Source: Atlantibacter subterraneus | GTDB taxonomy: Bacteria > Pseudomonadota > Gammaproteobacteria > Enterobacterales > Enterobacteriaceae | Reading direction: 5' to 3' (one strand) | NCBI RefSeq assembly: GCF_027853245.1 | Contig: NZ_JAPTZM010000007.1 | Length of the DNA: 64,000 nucleotides | In this document: positions 37,353 to 45,536 of the stretch, piece by piece | How the letters are laid out: every line of letters starts with the position of its first letter | Numbering within the stretch: position 1 is the stretch's first letter | The notes under the pieces: model-generated | What the model was told of the DNA's origin: nothing | Databases searched by the model: none | What the model saw: only the letters and a program-made list of their open reading frames with translations | Translations under genes and position numbers: made by a program

Positions 37353-39092
37353 TTAATAACCCGCCGTCAAATCATCCACGGAACGCGGATCGGATGCGCC
37401 ATACAGCGCGCCATCCGGCCCGACGACAATGCTCTGAGTGCTGCCCATCGCCTCTTTCACCGCCACGTTCTGGCCTCTATCTTTCAGCAGCTTCAGCGTG
37501 TCGGGGCTAAAACCTTTTTCAACCCACAGCTCGTCCGGTAGCCACTGATGATGGAAGCGCGGTGCGTTAGTGGCTTCGGCGATGTTCATCCCGAAATCAA
37601 TACTGTTCACTACCATCTGCAATACGGTAGTGATAATCCGGCTGCCGCCTGGGCTGCCGGTGACCAGCCAGGTTTTGCCATCTTTCACTACGATGGTGGG
37701 CGACATCGACGACAGCGGGCGTTTATTCGGCCCCACTGCGTTCGCTTCACCGCCGACCAGGCCGTAAACGTTAGGCACGCCCGGCTTCGCCGAAAAGTCG
37801 TCCATTTCGTTATTCAGCAGGATCCCGGTATTGCCAGCAACAATGCCGCTGCCAAAAGTAGTGTTCAGGGTATAGGTGACCGCCACCGCGTTGCCGTCTT
37901 TATCTACCACCGAGAAATGGGTGGTTTGATTACTCTCGTAAGGCGCGAGGTTGCCGGGTTTGATCTCTTTCGACGGGCGCGCCTTCGCCAGATCGATCTG
38001 GTCCGCCAGGGTTTTGGCATAGGCTTTATCGGTCAGCGCCTGCCAGGGCACCTTCACAAAATCCGGATCGCCCAGATATTCCGAACGGTCGGCATAGGCG
38101 AATTTCTCCGCTTCGGCCATGATTTGCAGGGTATCGGCGCTACCGAAGCCATATTTCTTCAGGTCGAAGTTTTCCAGGATATTGAGGATCTGCACGATGT
38201 GGATCCCGCCGGAGGACGGCGGCGGCATAGAGAATACCTGGTATCCACGGTAGTCGCCGCTGATTGGCTTGCGCTCTACCGCTTTGTAGTTGGCTAAATC
38301 TTCCTTGCTAATTAGCCCGCCGTTTTTTGCCATCTCATCGGCAATCTGATCGGCGATTGCGCCTTTATAAAACGCATCCGGCCCGGTTTCGGCAATCATC
38401 TCCAGCGATTTGGCGAGATTGGCCTGCACCAGTTTGTCGCCTTTTTGCAGCGGGTTACCGTCGGTTTTCCAGAAGATGGCTTTACTGTTGGGATGATTAG
38501 GCAGCGTTTCACTGCCGTAGGTTTTGAGATCGTCTGCCAGCGCGTCGTTGACCATGAAGCCGTCACGCGCCAGCAGGATCGCTGGCTGCACCACCTGATT
38601 TAGCGGCATGGTGCCGTATTTTTGCAGCGCCAGCGCAAAGCCCGCCACGGTGCCCGGCGTACCGGTCGCAAGGTGCGAAGTCAGGGATTTTTTGCTATCG
38701 GCGTTACCCGCAGCGTCGAGGAACATATCTTTGGTGGCTTTTTGCGGGGCCATTTCGCGGAAATCAATGGCAGTGGTGTTGCCGTCTTTGGTACGCAGCA
38801 TCATAAACCCGCCGCCGCCGAGGTTACCGGCCTGGGGATGCGTCACCGCCAGCGCAAAACCTACCGCCACGGCGGCATCCACCGCATTGCCGCCTTTTTT
38901 CAGGATCTCGACGCCGACCCTGGTGGCGGTGGCATCCACCGAGGCGACCATCCCCTGCCGGGCACGAACGGGATGAAACACATCCTCTTCCACGCCATAG
39001 GAGACGGGTGCGGCTGTAGGGGGCGGCGCGGCAAACGCCGACAGACACAGACCCATGAGTAATGCAGGCAGGGCTTTCCACATCATCTTCAT
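37353..39092 (-). CDS. ggt: Periplasmic gamma-glutamyltranspeptidase
   Basis: The protein has 579 aa. A Sec signal peptide (MKMMWKALPALLMGLCLSAFA) is followed by the large subunit. The autocatalytic cleavage site and Thr nucleophile lie in TYTLNTTFGSG (around residue 390), and the small subunit contains GSPGGSRIITTVLQ. It hydrolyses or transfers the gamma-glutamyl group of glutathione in the periplasm. A hairpin at 37312-37338 follows the gene on the minus strand, but its T run lies on the wrong side for strong termination of ggt. It is divergent from yhhA. Confidence 0.97.
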   Translation of the reverse strand: MKMMWKALPALLMGLCLSAFAAPPPTAAPVSYGVEEDVFHPVRARQGMVASVDATATRVGVEILKKGGNAVDAAVAVGFALAVTHPQAGNLGGGGFMMLRTKDGNTTAIDFREMAPQKATKDMFLDAAGNADSKKSLTSHLATGTPGTVAGFALALQKYGTMPLNQVVQPAILLARDGFMVNDALADDLKTYGSETLPNHPNSKAIFWKTDGNPLQKGDKLVQANLAKSLEMIAETGPDAFYKGAIADQIADEMAKNGGLISKEDLANYKAVERKPISGDYRGYQVFSMPPPSSGGIHIVQILNILENFDLKKYGFGSADTLQIMAEAEKFAYADRSEYLGDPDFVKVPWQALTDKAYAKTLADQIDLAKARPSKEIKPGNLAPYESNQTTHFSVVDKDGNAVAVTYTLNTTFGSGIVAGNTGILLNNEMDDFSAKPGVPNVYGLVGGEANAVGPNKRPLSSMSPTIVVKDGKTWLVTGSPGGSRIITTVLQMVVNSIDFGMNIAEATNAPRFHHQWLPDELWVEKGFSPDTLKLLKDRGQNVAVKEAMGSTQSIVVGPDGALYGASDPRSVDDLTAGY

Positions 39093-39214
39093 TGTTGTTC
39101 TCCGGGTTTCACGGGGCTCGTCCCCCGCTTAAGCCTGGTTCACAACTCTTAAAAAATCATCGTACTGCCGGAAAGCGAGTAAACTTAGAAGATCCTTCAC
39201 GAGGAGGAATGATG

Positions 39215-39691
39215 ATGAAAAAACTGTTAATTCTGGCGGCGCTTCTGTCGCCCTGTAGCTTTGCACAGCCGATTAATGTGTTGAATAACCCGAATCAGCC
39301 GGGGTTCGTCAATCCAAGCGAGCAGCGGATGCAAAACCAGATGCAGAGCCAGCAAATCCAGCAGAAAGGAATGCTGAACCAGCAATTGCAGACTCAGACC
39401 CGGGTTCAGCAGCAGCATCTGGAATCGCAGATCAACACTAATACGCAGCGCATCAGAGAATCCGCGCCGGGCGAGCTGAATCCGCAAACCCAGCAGATGC
39501 TGCCCAATACCAGCGGCAGTATGCTGAATAACGGCTCATCCAGCCAGGACCGGATGCTGAATAATCAGCAGCATATGCTACCCGATAAAACCAACGGCGA
39601 TATGCTGCGGCCCAATAACGGCACCCTGAGCAATCAGGGCGTCACCACCATGCCACAGCCGAATATCCCGCTGAAAACCATTGGGCCTTAA
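39215..39691 (+). CDS. yhhA: YhhA, small exported Gln/Asn-rich protein (DUF2756)
   Basis: This 158-aa protein has a signal peptide (MKKLLILAALLSPCSFA) followed by a Gln/Asn/Met-rich region with repeats such as QMLPNT, MLNNGSSSQ and MLPDKTNGDMLRPNN; the C-terminus IPLKTIGP is identical to E. coli. Three in-frame ATGs (39209, 39212, 39215) follow GAGGAGG. The third has the best spacing (7 bases) and matches the E. coli start. Function is unknown; low complexity suggests a flexible periplasmic protein. Its stop overlaps that of the convergent ugpQ. Confidence 0.88.
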   Translation: MKKLLILAALLSPCSFAQPINVLNNPNQPGFVNPSEQRMQNQMQSQQIQQKGMLNQQLQTQTRVQQQHLESQINTNTQRIRESAPGELNPQTQQMLPNTSGSMLNNGSSSQDRMLNNQQHMLPDKTNGDMLRPNNGTLSNQGVTTMPQPNIPLKTIGP

Positions 39692-40428
39692 GCGTTAAAA
39701 TGCGGGCCGATCTCGTCAATGCGATCGGTGCAAATGCTATCAACCCCCCAGCGCAGCAGCGTGGCGGCACGCTGGGGATTGTTGACGGTGTAGACGAGGA
39801 TTTTCAGCCCCGCCGCCTTCAGCGCCGCGATCCGCGCCTCATCCAGCAGTTTATGATTCAGGTGAATCGACACGCACTCAAGGCGCGCCGTCAGTTCACG
39901 CCAGTCGCTGCGCCATTCATCCAGCAATAATCCGCGCGGCAATTCCGGCGCGGCCTGTTGTGCGGCTTCCAGCGCGGCTACGGAAAACGACGAAAGCAGC
40001 GGTGGCGTCATGCCCTGCCATAAATCACGTGCCGCCAGCGCCACCACTTTACCGGTTTGCGCGTCCACGCCGGTGGTGGGTTTAATCTCGATATTTGCCA
40101 TCATGCCGTGCTCGCGACAGCGCGCAGCCACATCTTTGAGCAGCGGCAGCGATTCGCCTTTGAACTCGCCGCTGTACCAGCTACCCGCGTCCACTTTCAA
40201 CAGATCATCCCAGTCGAGATGGCCCGCGATCCCCCAACCGTTGCTGGTGCGCTCAAGCGTGTCGTCATGCAGTAAAAAGATCTGCCCGTCTCTGGAAAGC
40301 TTGGCGTCAAACTCGATCATGGTGTGCCCATAACGCGCCCCCACGTCGATAGCCGCCAGGGTATTTTCGGGAGCCAGCTTGCCGCCGCCCCGGTGGGCGA
40401 CAATCGCAGGGTAAGGCCAGTTATTCAT
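39688..40428 (-). CDS. ugpQ: Cytosolic glycerophosphodiester phosphodiesterase UgpQ
   Basis: This 246-aa GDPD-family TIM barrel has the HRGGGKLAPENTLAAIDVG active-site start, EFDAKLSRDGQIFLLHDD, and the Glu of ANIEIKPT. It hydrolyses glycerophosphodiesters arriving through Ugp to glycerol-3-phosphate and an alcohol. It is last in ugpBAECQ; its ATG overlaps the ugpC stop (ATGA). At the 3' end it overlaps the yhhA stop by the shared TTAA, so no terminator fits between them. Confidence 0.96.
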   Translation of the reverse strand: MNNWPYPAIVAHRGGGKLAPENTLAAIDVGARYGHTMIEFDAKLSRDGQIFLLHDDTLERTSNGWGIAGHLDWDDLLKVDAGSWYSGEFKGESLPLLKDVAARCREHGMMANIEIKPTTGVDAQTGKVVALAARDLWQGMTPPLLSSFSVAALEAAQQAAPELPRGLLLDEWRSDWRELTARLECVSIHLNHKLLDEARIAALKAAGLKILVYTVNNPQRAATLLRWGVDSICTDRIDEIGPHFNA

Positions 40429-41492
40429 AGACGTATTCCTGTTTCACCATCGAAAAAGTGCAGATGCTCCGGCGGCAGATGCAGCCAGAGCGTCGAGCCC
40501 GCCACAGGCCGGTGCTGATGCGCCAGACGCACAATCACTTTTTGCTCGCCGAACCGCCCGTGCGCCAGGTTGTCCGCACCCAGCATCTCAAGCGTTTGCA
40601 CGTTGAGCGGCACGCCGCCTGCGGCCTGTGAGCTTAGCGCAATATGTTCGGGGCGGATACCCAGCGTCACCACGCGCCCGGCCAGCGCCAGATGGCGCGC
40701 CCCCAGCGGCAGGCTGAAGCCGTCGGCGTCAAAATGGGTGCCCTGGGCGTTAATGCGCCCCTCCAGCAAATTCATGGCGGGCGAGCCGATAAAGCTCGCC
40801 ACAAAGCGCGACGCGGGGCGCTCATAAACTTCAACCGGCGTCCCGATCTGCTCGGCGACGCCTTTATTCATCACCAGCACCCGCTGCGCCAGGGTCATCG
40901 CTTCCACCTGATCGTGGGTGACGTAAAGGCTGGTGGTTTTCAGGCGGCGGTGCAGCTGTTGCAGCTCGAGACGCATCTGCACCCGCAGTTTGGCGTCGAG
41001 GTTGGAGAGCGGCTCGTCGAACAGGAACACCGCCGGATCGCGCACGATAGCGCGGCCCATCGCCACGCGCTGGCGCTGGCCGCCGGAGAGTTCGCGCGGA
41101 CGGCGTTTCAGTAAGCCATCCAGCTCCAGAATACGCGCCGCTTCATTGACCCGCGCCTCGATGTGCCCTTTGCCCATGCCGCGGATTTTCAGGCCCCACG
41201 CCATGTTCTCTTCGACGTTCATGTGCGGATACAGCGCGTAGTTCTGGAATACCATGGCGATGCCGCGCGCTTTCGGCTCCAGTTCGGTGACGCGTTGATT
41301 ATCGATCCAGATATCACCGCTGGTGACGCGCTCCAGCCCGGCAACCATGCGCAGCAGCGTGGATTTTCCGCAGCCCGACGGACCGACCATCACGATAAAT
41401 TCGCCGTCCGCCACGTCCACGGTCAGCGGCTTAATCACCTGGGTTTTGCCGTCCCAGCTTTTGGTTACTGCCTGTAATTTCAGTCCGGCCAT
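40425..41492 (-). CDS. ugpC: sn-Glycerol-3-phosphate ABC transporter ATPase UgpC
   Basis: This 355-aa ABC subunit of the MalK/UgpC family has Walker A GPSGCGKST, signature LSGGQRQRV, Walker B VFLFDEPLSNLD and a C-terminal OB/TOBE regulatory domain. It powers UgpAE. The start at 41492 follows the ugpE stop by one base; four further upstream codons are in frame but inside ugpE. It overlaps ugpQ by 4 bases. Confidence 0.97.
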   Translation of the reverse strand: MAGLKLQAVTKSWDGKTQVIKPLTVDVADGEFIVMVGPSGCGKSTLLRMVAGLERVTSGDIWIDNQRVTELEPKARGIAMVFQNYALYPHMNVEENMAWGLKIRGMGKGHIEARVNEAARILELDGLLKRRPRELSGGQRQRVAMGRAIVRDPAVFLFDEPLSNLDAKLRVQMRLELQQLHRRLKTTSLYVTHDQVEAMTLAQRVLVMNKGVAEQIGTPVEVYERPASRFVASFIGSPAMNLLEGRINAQGTHFDADGFSLPLGARHLALAGRVVTLGIRPEHIALSSQAAGGVPLNVQTLEMLGADNLAHGRFGEQKVIVRLAHQHRPVAGSTLWLHLPPEHLHFFDGETGIRL

Positions 41493-41493
41493 G

Positions 41494-42339
41494 TTATTTC
41501 TCACTGTCCACTAAGCCGCGCACAAACGCGCGCTGCATCACTAAAACAATCACCACCGGCGGGATCAACGTCAGCAACATCGCCGCCATTACCTGGTTCC
41601 ACTGGGTGCTGCCCTCGCCGGTGGAAATCATCCCTTTAATGCCCGCTACGGCGGTGCCCAGATTGACATCGCTGACGATCAACAGCGGCCACAGATACTG
41701 GTTCCAGCCGTAGATAAAAGTGATGACAAACAGCGCCGCCAGATTGGTGCGGGAAAGCGGCAGCACGATGTCGCGGAAAAAGCGCATCGGCGATGCGCCG
41801 TCAATGCGCGCCGCTTCTATCAGCTCATCGGGCAATGTCATAAAGAACTGGCGGAACAGAAAAGTGGCGGTGGCGGATGCCATCAGCGGCAGCGTCAGGC
41901 CGGTATAGCTGTCGAGCAGCTTCAGGTTGGCGATCACCTCTACCGTCGGGAAAATACGCACTTCCACCGGCAGCATCAGGGTGATGAAAATCATCCAGAA
42001 GCAGAGATTGCGCAGCGGGAAGCGGAACCAGACGATGGCGAATGCCGACAGGATCGATACCGCGATTTTGCCCACCGTAATGGTCAGTGCCATCACCAGG
42101 CTGTTAAACAGCATCAGGCCGAACGGCGCGCTGTTGGCCCCCACGCCGTGCTGCCAGATATGGCTGAGGTTTTCCCACAGATGGCCGCCGGGGATCAGCG
42201 TCATCGGGGTCTCGAATACCGCTTTGCTGTCCAGGGTGGCGGCCACAAAAGCCACATACATCGGGAACAGGATCACGGCGATACCGAGGATGAGCATGCA
42301 ATGGCTGAAGATATCCAGCCCGCGACGGTGTTCTATCAT
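41494..42339 (-). CDS. ugpE: Glycerol-3-phosphate ABC transporter permease UgpE
   Basis: This 281-aa MalG-type inner-membrane permease has about six helices and the EAA loop ELIEAARIDGASPMRFFRDIVLP, which docks on UgpC. Its ATG overlaps the ugpA stop as ATGA. It pairs with UgpA to form the translocation path. Confidence 0.97.
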   Translation of the reverse strand: MIEHRRGLDIFSHCMLILGIAVILFPMYVAFVAATLDSKAVFETPMTLIPGGHLWENLSHIWQHGVGANSAPFGLMLFNSLVMALTITVGKIAVSILSAFAIVWFRFPLRNLCFWMIFITLMLPVEVRIFPTVEVIANLKLLDSYTGLTLPLMASATATFLFRQFFMTLPDELIEAARIDGASPMRFFRDIVLPLSRTNLAALFVITFIYGWNQYLWPLLIVSDVNLGTAVAGIKGMISTGEGSTQWNQVMAAMLLTLIPPVVIVLVMQRAFVRGLVDSEK

Positions 42340-43223
42340 TGGTATCGCACCCTTTTTTCAACGTAGCGGAATTGCACCACCGTCAGCACAATCACCAGCG
42401 CCATCAGCACTACCGACTGCGCCGCCGAGGCCGACAGATCCAGCCCGGCAAAGCCTTCCCGGTAGATTTTGTAGATAAGTGTGGTAGTGGCCTGCACCGG
42501 CCCACCGGCGGTGGCGGCGTCGATCACCGGGAAGGTGTCGAAGAAGGCGTAAACCAGATTCACCACCAGCAGGAAGAAGCTCACCGGGGCAATCAGCGGC
42601 AGCGACAGCTTAAAGAACCGGCGCACCGGACCGGCACCGTCTATGGCCGCCGCTTCCACCAGCGAGCGGGGTATCGACTGCAATGCGGCGAAGAAAAACA
42701 GGAAGTTATAGCTAATTTGTTTCCACACCGAGGCGAACACCACCAGGAACATCGCCTGCCCGCTGTTCTGGGCGTGATTCCACTGATAGCCCATCAACTC
42801 CAGCCAGTGGGTAATCAACCCGCGTCCGGGATTAAACAGGAAAATCCACAGCACGGCGGCAATCGCGGGGGCGACGGCGTAAGGCAGCAGCATCAGGGTT
42901 TGATACAGGCGGCTGGCGCGCACCACATAATCCACCAGCGCGGCGAAAAACAGCGAGCTGACCAGGCCGAAAAACGTCACCATGGCGCTGAACTTGATGG
43001 TGGTCCAGAACGAGTCCAGGTAGTAGCCGTCGTTCAGCAACTGACGGAAGTTATCCAGCCCGACAAACTCGCTGGATAAGCCAAAGGGATCGACGCTTTG
43101 CACCGAGTACCAGAGCGCTTCCCCGGCGGGCCAGATAAAAAATACCATCGTGATAGCAAGTTGGGGCAATAACAACAGATACGGCAACCAGCCGGACTGG
43201 AATACCGGGCGTGATGAGGACAT
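42336..43223 (-). CDS. ugpA: Glycerol-3-phosphate ABC transporter permease UgpA
   Basis: This 295-aa MalF-type permease, the E. coli length, has about six helices and the EAA loop LVEAAAIDGAGPVRRFFKLSLP. The start MSSSRPVFQSG at 43223 matches the family. A terminator-like hairpin lies in the 60-base gap between ugpB and this gene, which probably lowers the amount of permease made relative to binding protein. Confidence 0.97.
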   Translation of the reverse strand: MSSSRPVFQSGWLPYLLLLPQLAITMVFFIWPAGEALWYSVQSVDPFGLSSEFVGLDNFRQLLNDGYYLDSFWTTIKFSAMVTFFGLVSSLFFAALVDYVVRASRLYQTLMLLPYAVAPAIAAVLWIFLFNPGRGLITHWLELMGYQWNHAQNSGQAMFLVVFASVWKQISYNFLFFFAALQSIPRSLVEAAAIDGAGPVRRFFKLSLPLIAPVSFFLLVVNLVYAFFDTFPVIDAATAGGPVQATTTLIYKIYREGFAGLDLSASAAQSVVLMALVIVLTVVQFRYVEKRVRYQ

Positions 43224-43236
43224 AGCGTTACTCAAT

Positions 43237-43274
43237 AAAAAACCCCTCACCCGGCGCGCGGCCAGCGTGAGGGG
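43237..43274 (-). terminator. Terminator-like hairpin between ugpB and ugpA
   Basis: On the minus strand CCCCTCAC (positions 43274-43267) pairs with GTGAGGGG (43250-43243) across a GC-rich loop, followed directly by TTTTTT (43242-43237). This is a good intrinsic terminator inside the operon, presumably leaky. Confidence 0.85.
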
Positions 43275-43283
43275 CGAGACTTA

Positions 43284-44597
43284 TCAGGATTTGGTGGATT
43301 GTTCGAAGCGGCGCAACAGCTGGTTGCCACGCTCAACGGCGGCGTCCAGCGCCTGCTGAGGCGTTTTCTTGTTGGTCCAGACGCTTTCCAGCTCTTCATC
43401 AACCACGGTGCGGATTTGCGGCATATTGCCCAGACGCAGCCCTTTGGTGTAATCCAACGGCGGCTTGTTCAGCATCTGACGGGTGGCGATGTCCGCACCG
43501 GGGTTTTTATCGTAAAAGCCCTGCTCGCGGGTCAGGTCATAGGCCGCTTTGGTGATTGGCAGATAGCCGGTTTTCTGATGCCATTCGGCGGCGTTTTCCG
43601 GCTTCGCCAGGAAGTCGAGGAACTCGGCGACGCCTTTATAGGTTTCCTGGTCTTTACCCTGCATGACCCACAGGCTGGCACCGCCGATAATGGCGTTTTG
43701 CGGCGCACCTTTGGCGTCGGCATCGTACGGCATCATCCCCACGCCGTAGTTGAATTTGGCGTAGTGGCGGATGTCTGCCAGCGAACCGGAAGAGGCGGTG
43801 GTAATGGCGCAGTCACCGTTATAGAACTTCTCGGTGGATTCATCCTTACGGCCAAAATAGGTGAAATCCCCTTTCTTGTTCAGCTCTTGCAGCATGGCGA
43901 TATGCTTCACCTGCTCCGGCTTGTTGAACTCCAGCACCGCGTTAGTGCCGTTAAAGCCGTTGTTCTCAGTGGCGACCGGCAGGCCGTGCCAGGCGCTGAA
44001 GTTTTCAATCTGGATCCAGCCCTGCCAGCCGCTGGCATAGCCGCACTTCATCCCGGCGGCTTTCAGCTTCGCGGTGTAGTCCGCCAGCTCCTGCCAGGTT
44101 TTCGGCGGCTGCTCCGGGTCTAAACCGGCTTTTTTGAAGGCGTCTTTGTTGTAGTACAGCACCGGAGTGGAGCTGTTAAACGGCTGGGACAGCAGATGGC
44201 CGCTTTTCGCGTCGGTGTAATAGCCGGACACCGTCGGCACAAACTGGGATTCGTCAAACTTGATGCCCGCATCGCTGAACACTTCATACACCGGCTTGAT
44301 GGCTTTCGACGCCATCATGGTCGCAGTGCCCACTTCATACACTTGCAAAATCGCCGGCGCATTCCCGGTGCGGAACGCCGCAATCCCGGCCGCCAGGCTC
44401 TGCTCGTAGTTACCTTTATACACCGGGGTAATCTGGTAATCCGGGTGGGTCTGGTTAAAGCGTTGCGCTAAGGATTCCACTTCTTTACCCAGTTCGCCTT
44501 CCATGGAATGCCAGAACGGAATAGGGGTAGCAGCGAAAGACTGACTGGCCAACGCCATCCCAATCGCCAGAGCTGAAGCTGTACGTAACGATGTCAT
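43284..44597 (-). CDS. ugpB: Periplasmic glycerol-3-phosphate binding protein UgpB
   Basis: This 437-aa family 1 solute-binding protein has a signal peptide (MTSLRTASALAIGMALASQS and cleavage after SFA), then the mature start ATPIPFWHSMEGELGKEVES and the SGWQGWIQIENFSAWHG ligand region. It binds glycerol-3-phosphate and glycerophosphocholine and delivers them to UgpAE. The start at 44597 gives a proper signal peptide; the frame runs 23 codons further upstream into a basic sequence without support. A Pho box-like site lies upstream. Confidence 0.97.
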   Translation of the reverse strand: MTSLRTASALAIGMALASQSFAATPIPFWHSMEGELGKEVESLAQRFNQTHPDYQITPVYKGNYEQSLAAGIAAFRTGNAPAILQVYEVGTATMMASKAIKPVYEVFSDAGIKFDESQFVPTVSGYYTDAKSGHLLSQPFNSSTPVLYYNKDAFKKAGLDPEQPPKTWQELADYTAKLKAAGMKCGYASGWQGWIQIENFSAWHGLPVATENNGFNGTNAVLEFNKPEQVKHIAMLQELNKKGDFTYFGRKDESTEKFYNGDCAITTASSGSLADIRHYAKFNYGVGMMPYDADAKGAPQNAIIGGASLWVMQGKDQETYKGVAEFLDFLAKPENAAEWHQKTGYLPITKAAYDLTREQGFYDKNPGADIATRQMLNKPPLDYTKGLRLGNMPQIRTVVDEELESVWTNKKTPQQALDAAVERGNQLLRRFEQSTKS

Positions 44598-44693
44598 GCT
44601 GTTATCTCTCTTGTTGTGCCGGATGCGCGAAACCACGCGTTTTATGCTCGCGAGGTAACATGACATGCGCGAATGACAGAAAAATAACTTTTT

Positions 44694-44712
44694 GATTACA
44701 CAAAGATGACAG
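44694..44712 (-). promoter_or_regulatory. Putative Pho box upstream of ugpBAECQ
   Basis: On the minus strand CTGTCATCTTTGTGTAATC has two TGTCA/TGTAA half-sites 11 bases apart, the PhoB spacing. A further TTCTGTCATTCG lies nearer ugpB (about 44670-44681). This fits the phosphate-starvation control known for ugp in E. coli. Confidence 0.65.
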
Positions 44713-44769
44713 CAAAAATTACGGTAATATCAGCGGCGAAAAACGGTAACACTAAGAAGAAAATAAAGA

Positions 44770-45069
44770 TTAACGCGGTTTAACCTGACGCCACTCCCCT
44801 TCTTTCTGAATATTGTCATAACGGCTTTGTGCACGGCGCTGCGCTTCACGCTGAATATCAGACTGCGTGTCCTGAGCATACGGGCAAGCGGAGGTCTGAA
44901 ATACCCGGCACTGTTCTTCCTTTTCTTGCGCGCTGAGCGGCTCCGGTGACGTTTGCCATATTTGCGGGTCGTGAAGATCGGGTTTGGATGTCTCAACAGG
45001 ATTAGCGGCGGCAGGCACAACGACAATAAGCGATAGGTATAAAACGCGTTTTACAGAAGAAAGGGTCAT
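44770..45069 (-). CDS. Small exported protein of unknown function
   Basis: I do not recognise this 99-aa protein. The N-terminus MTLSSVKRVLYLSLIVVVPAAA is a convincing signal peptide. The mature part is hydrophilic, contains a CX7C pair (CRVFQTSAC) that could form a disulfide, and ends in an Arg/Gln-rich helix-prone stretch (DIQREAQRRAQSRYDNIQ). AAAGGAG sits 6 bases before the ATG at 45069, which supports this start over the longer frame. It lies between ugpB and the liv genes, with a bidirectional terminator upstream. An overlapping reverse-frame alternative (44730-45026) lacks a start signal and signal peptide. Confidence 0.65.
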   Translation of the reverse strand: MTLSSVKRVLYLSLIVVVPAAANPVETSKPDLHDPQIWQTSPEPLSAQEKEEQCRVFQTSACPYAQDTQSDIQREAQRRAQSRYDNIQKEGEWRQVKPR

Positions 45070-45128
45070 TCGACGCTCCTTTGCAAGGTGAATAATTTCC
45101 CTCCGGGACAATAGCAAATGAGACAAAG

Positions 45129-45152
45129 AAAAGAGCCTTTCGGCTCTTTTTT
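45129..45152. terminator. Bidirectional terminator upstream of the 99-aa exported protein
   Basis: AAAAGAGCC-tttc-GGCTCTTTTTT: a compact hairpin with A and T runs. On the minus strand it would end transcription from the antitoxin remnant before the next gene. Confidence 0.85.
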
Positions 45153-45240
45153 CGGAAAAGGGCTTGCCTTACTGCGATGCTTGCAATTGGCTGGCTGTCG
45201 TGAAAACGCATTATCTCTTCCGCTGAGATAAACAGAATTG

Positions 45241-45449
45241 TTATTTATCCGCCAGTTCCTGAATTTCATTGCCGTGAACCGTCATAATGTCTGCAAACTC
45301 CATATCCATTTTTGTGGACTGATAGCGTTCAAATTCTTCTACGCTAATGATCACTACGGGTTTGTGACCCCGTCGGATAATAGTGACGCGGCGCTATCAA
45401 GAGCAGCTGCCAAATTTTGACGTGCTTCGCTGTAATTCATGGTTTGCAT
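45241..45449 (-). pseudogene. Frameshifted Phd/YefM-type antitoxin remnant
   Basis: From the ATG at 45449, behind an AGGGAGG Shine-Dalgarno, the frame reads MQTMNYSEARQNLAAALDSA, a typical Phd/YefM DNA-binding start, but it goes out of frame and stops at 45354. The shifted frame then continues the family sequence: RRVTIIRRGHKPVVIISVEE, FERYQSTKMDMEF and a normal end ELADK-stop at 45241. Compared with the usual spacing between LD and VTI, roughly 13 bases seem to be missing. The second frame has a stop just upstream of the junction and no good start, so the gene is broken. No toxin gene is adjacent. Confidence 0.8.
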
Positions 45450-45492
45450 AGAACCTCCCTATACATGCAAATCAGTTTTACAACTGAGACGT

Positions 45493-45516
45493 AAAAAAAA
45501 GGAGCCTGGCGGCTCC
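45493..45516 (-). terminator. liv operon terminator after livF
   Basis: On the minus strand GGAGCC-gcca-GGCTCC is followed by eight T, about 20 bases after the livF stop. Confidence 0.93.
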
Positions 45517-45536
45517 TTGCTCAGAGGATAAAAACC

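Noticed and set aside
44730..45026. Alternative minus-strand frame overlapping the 99-aa exported protein
   Set aside because: It lacks a Shine-Dalgarno and signal peptide, while the overlapping frame has both.
45238..45420. Plus-strand frame across the antitoxin remnant
   Set aside because: The minus strand carries recognisable Phd/YefM sequence over the same bases, so this frame is a shadow.
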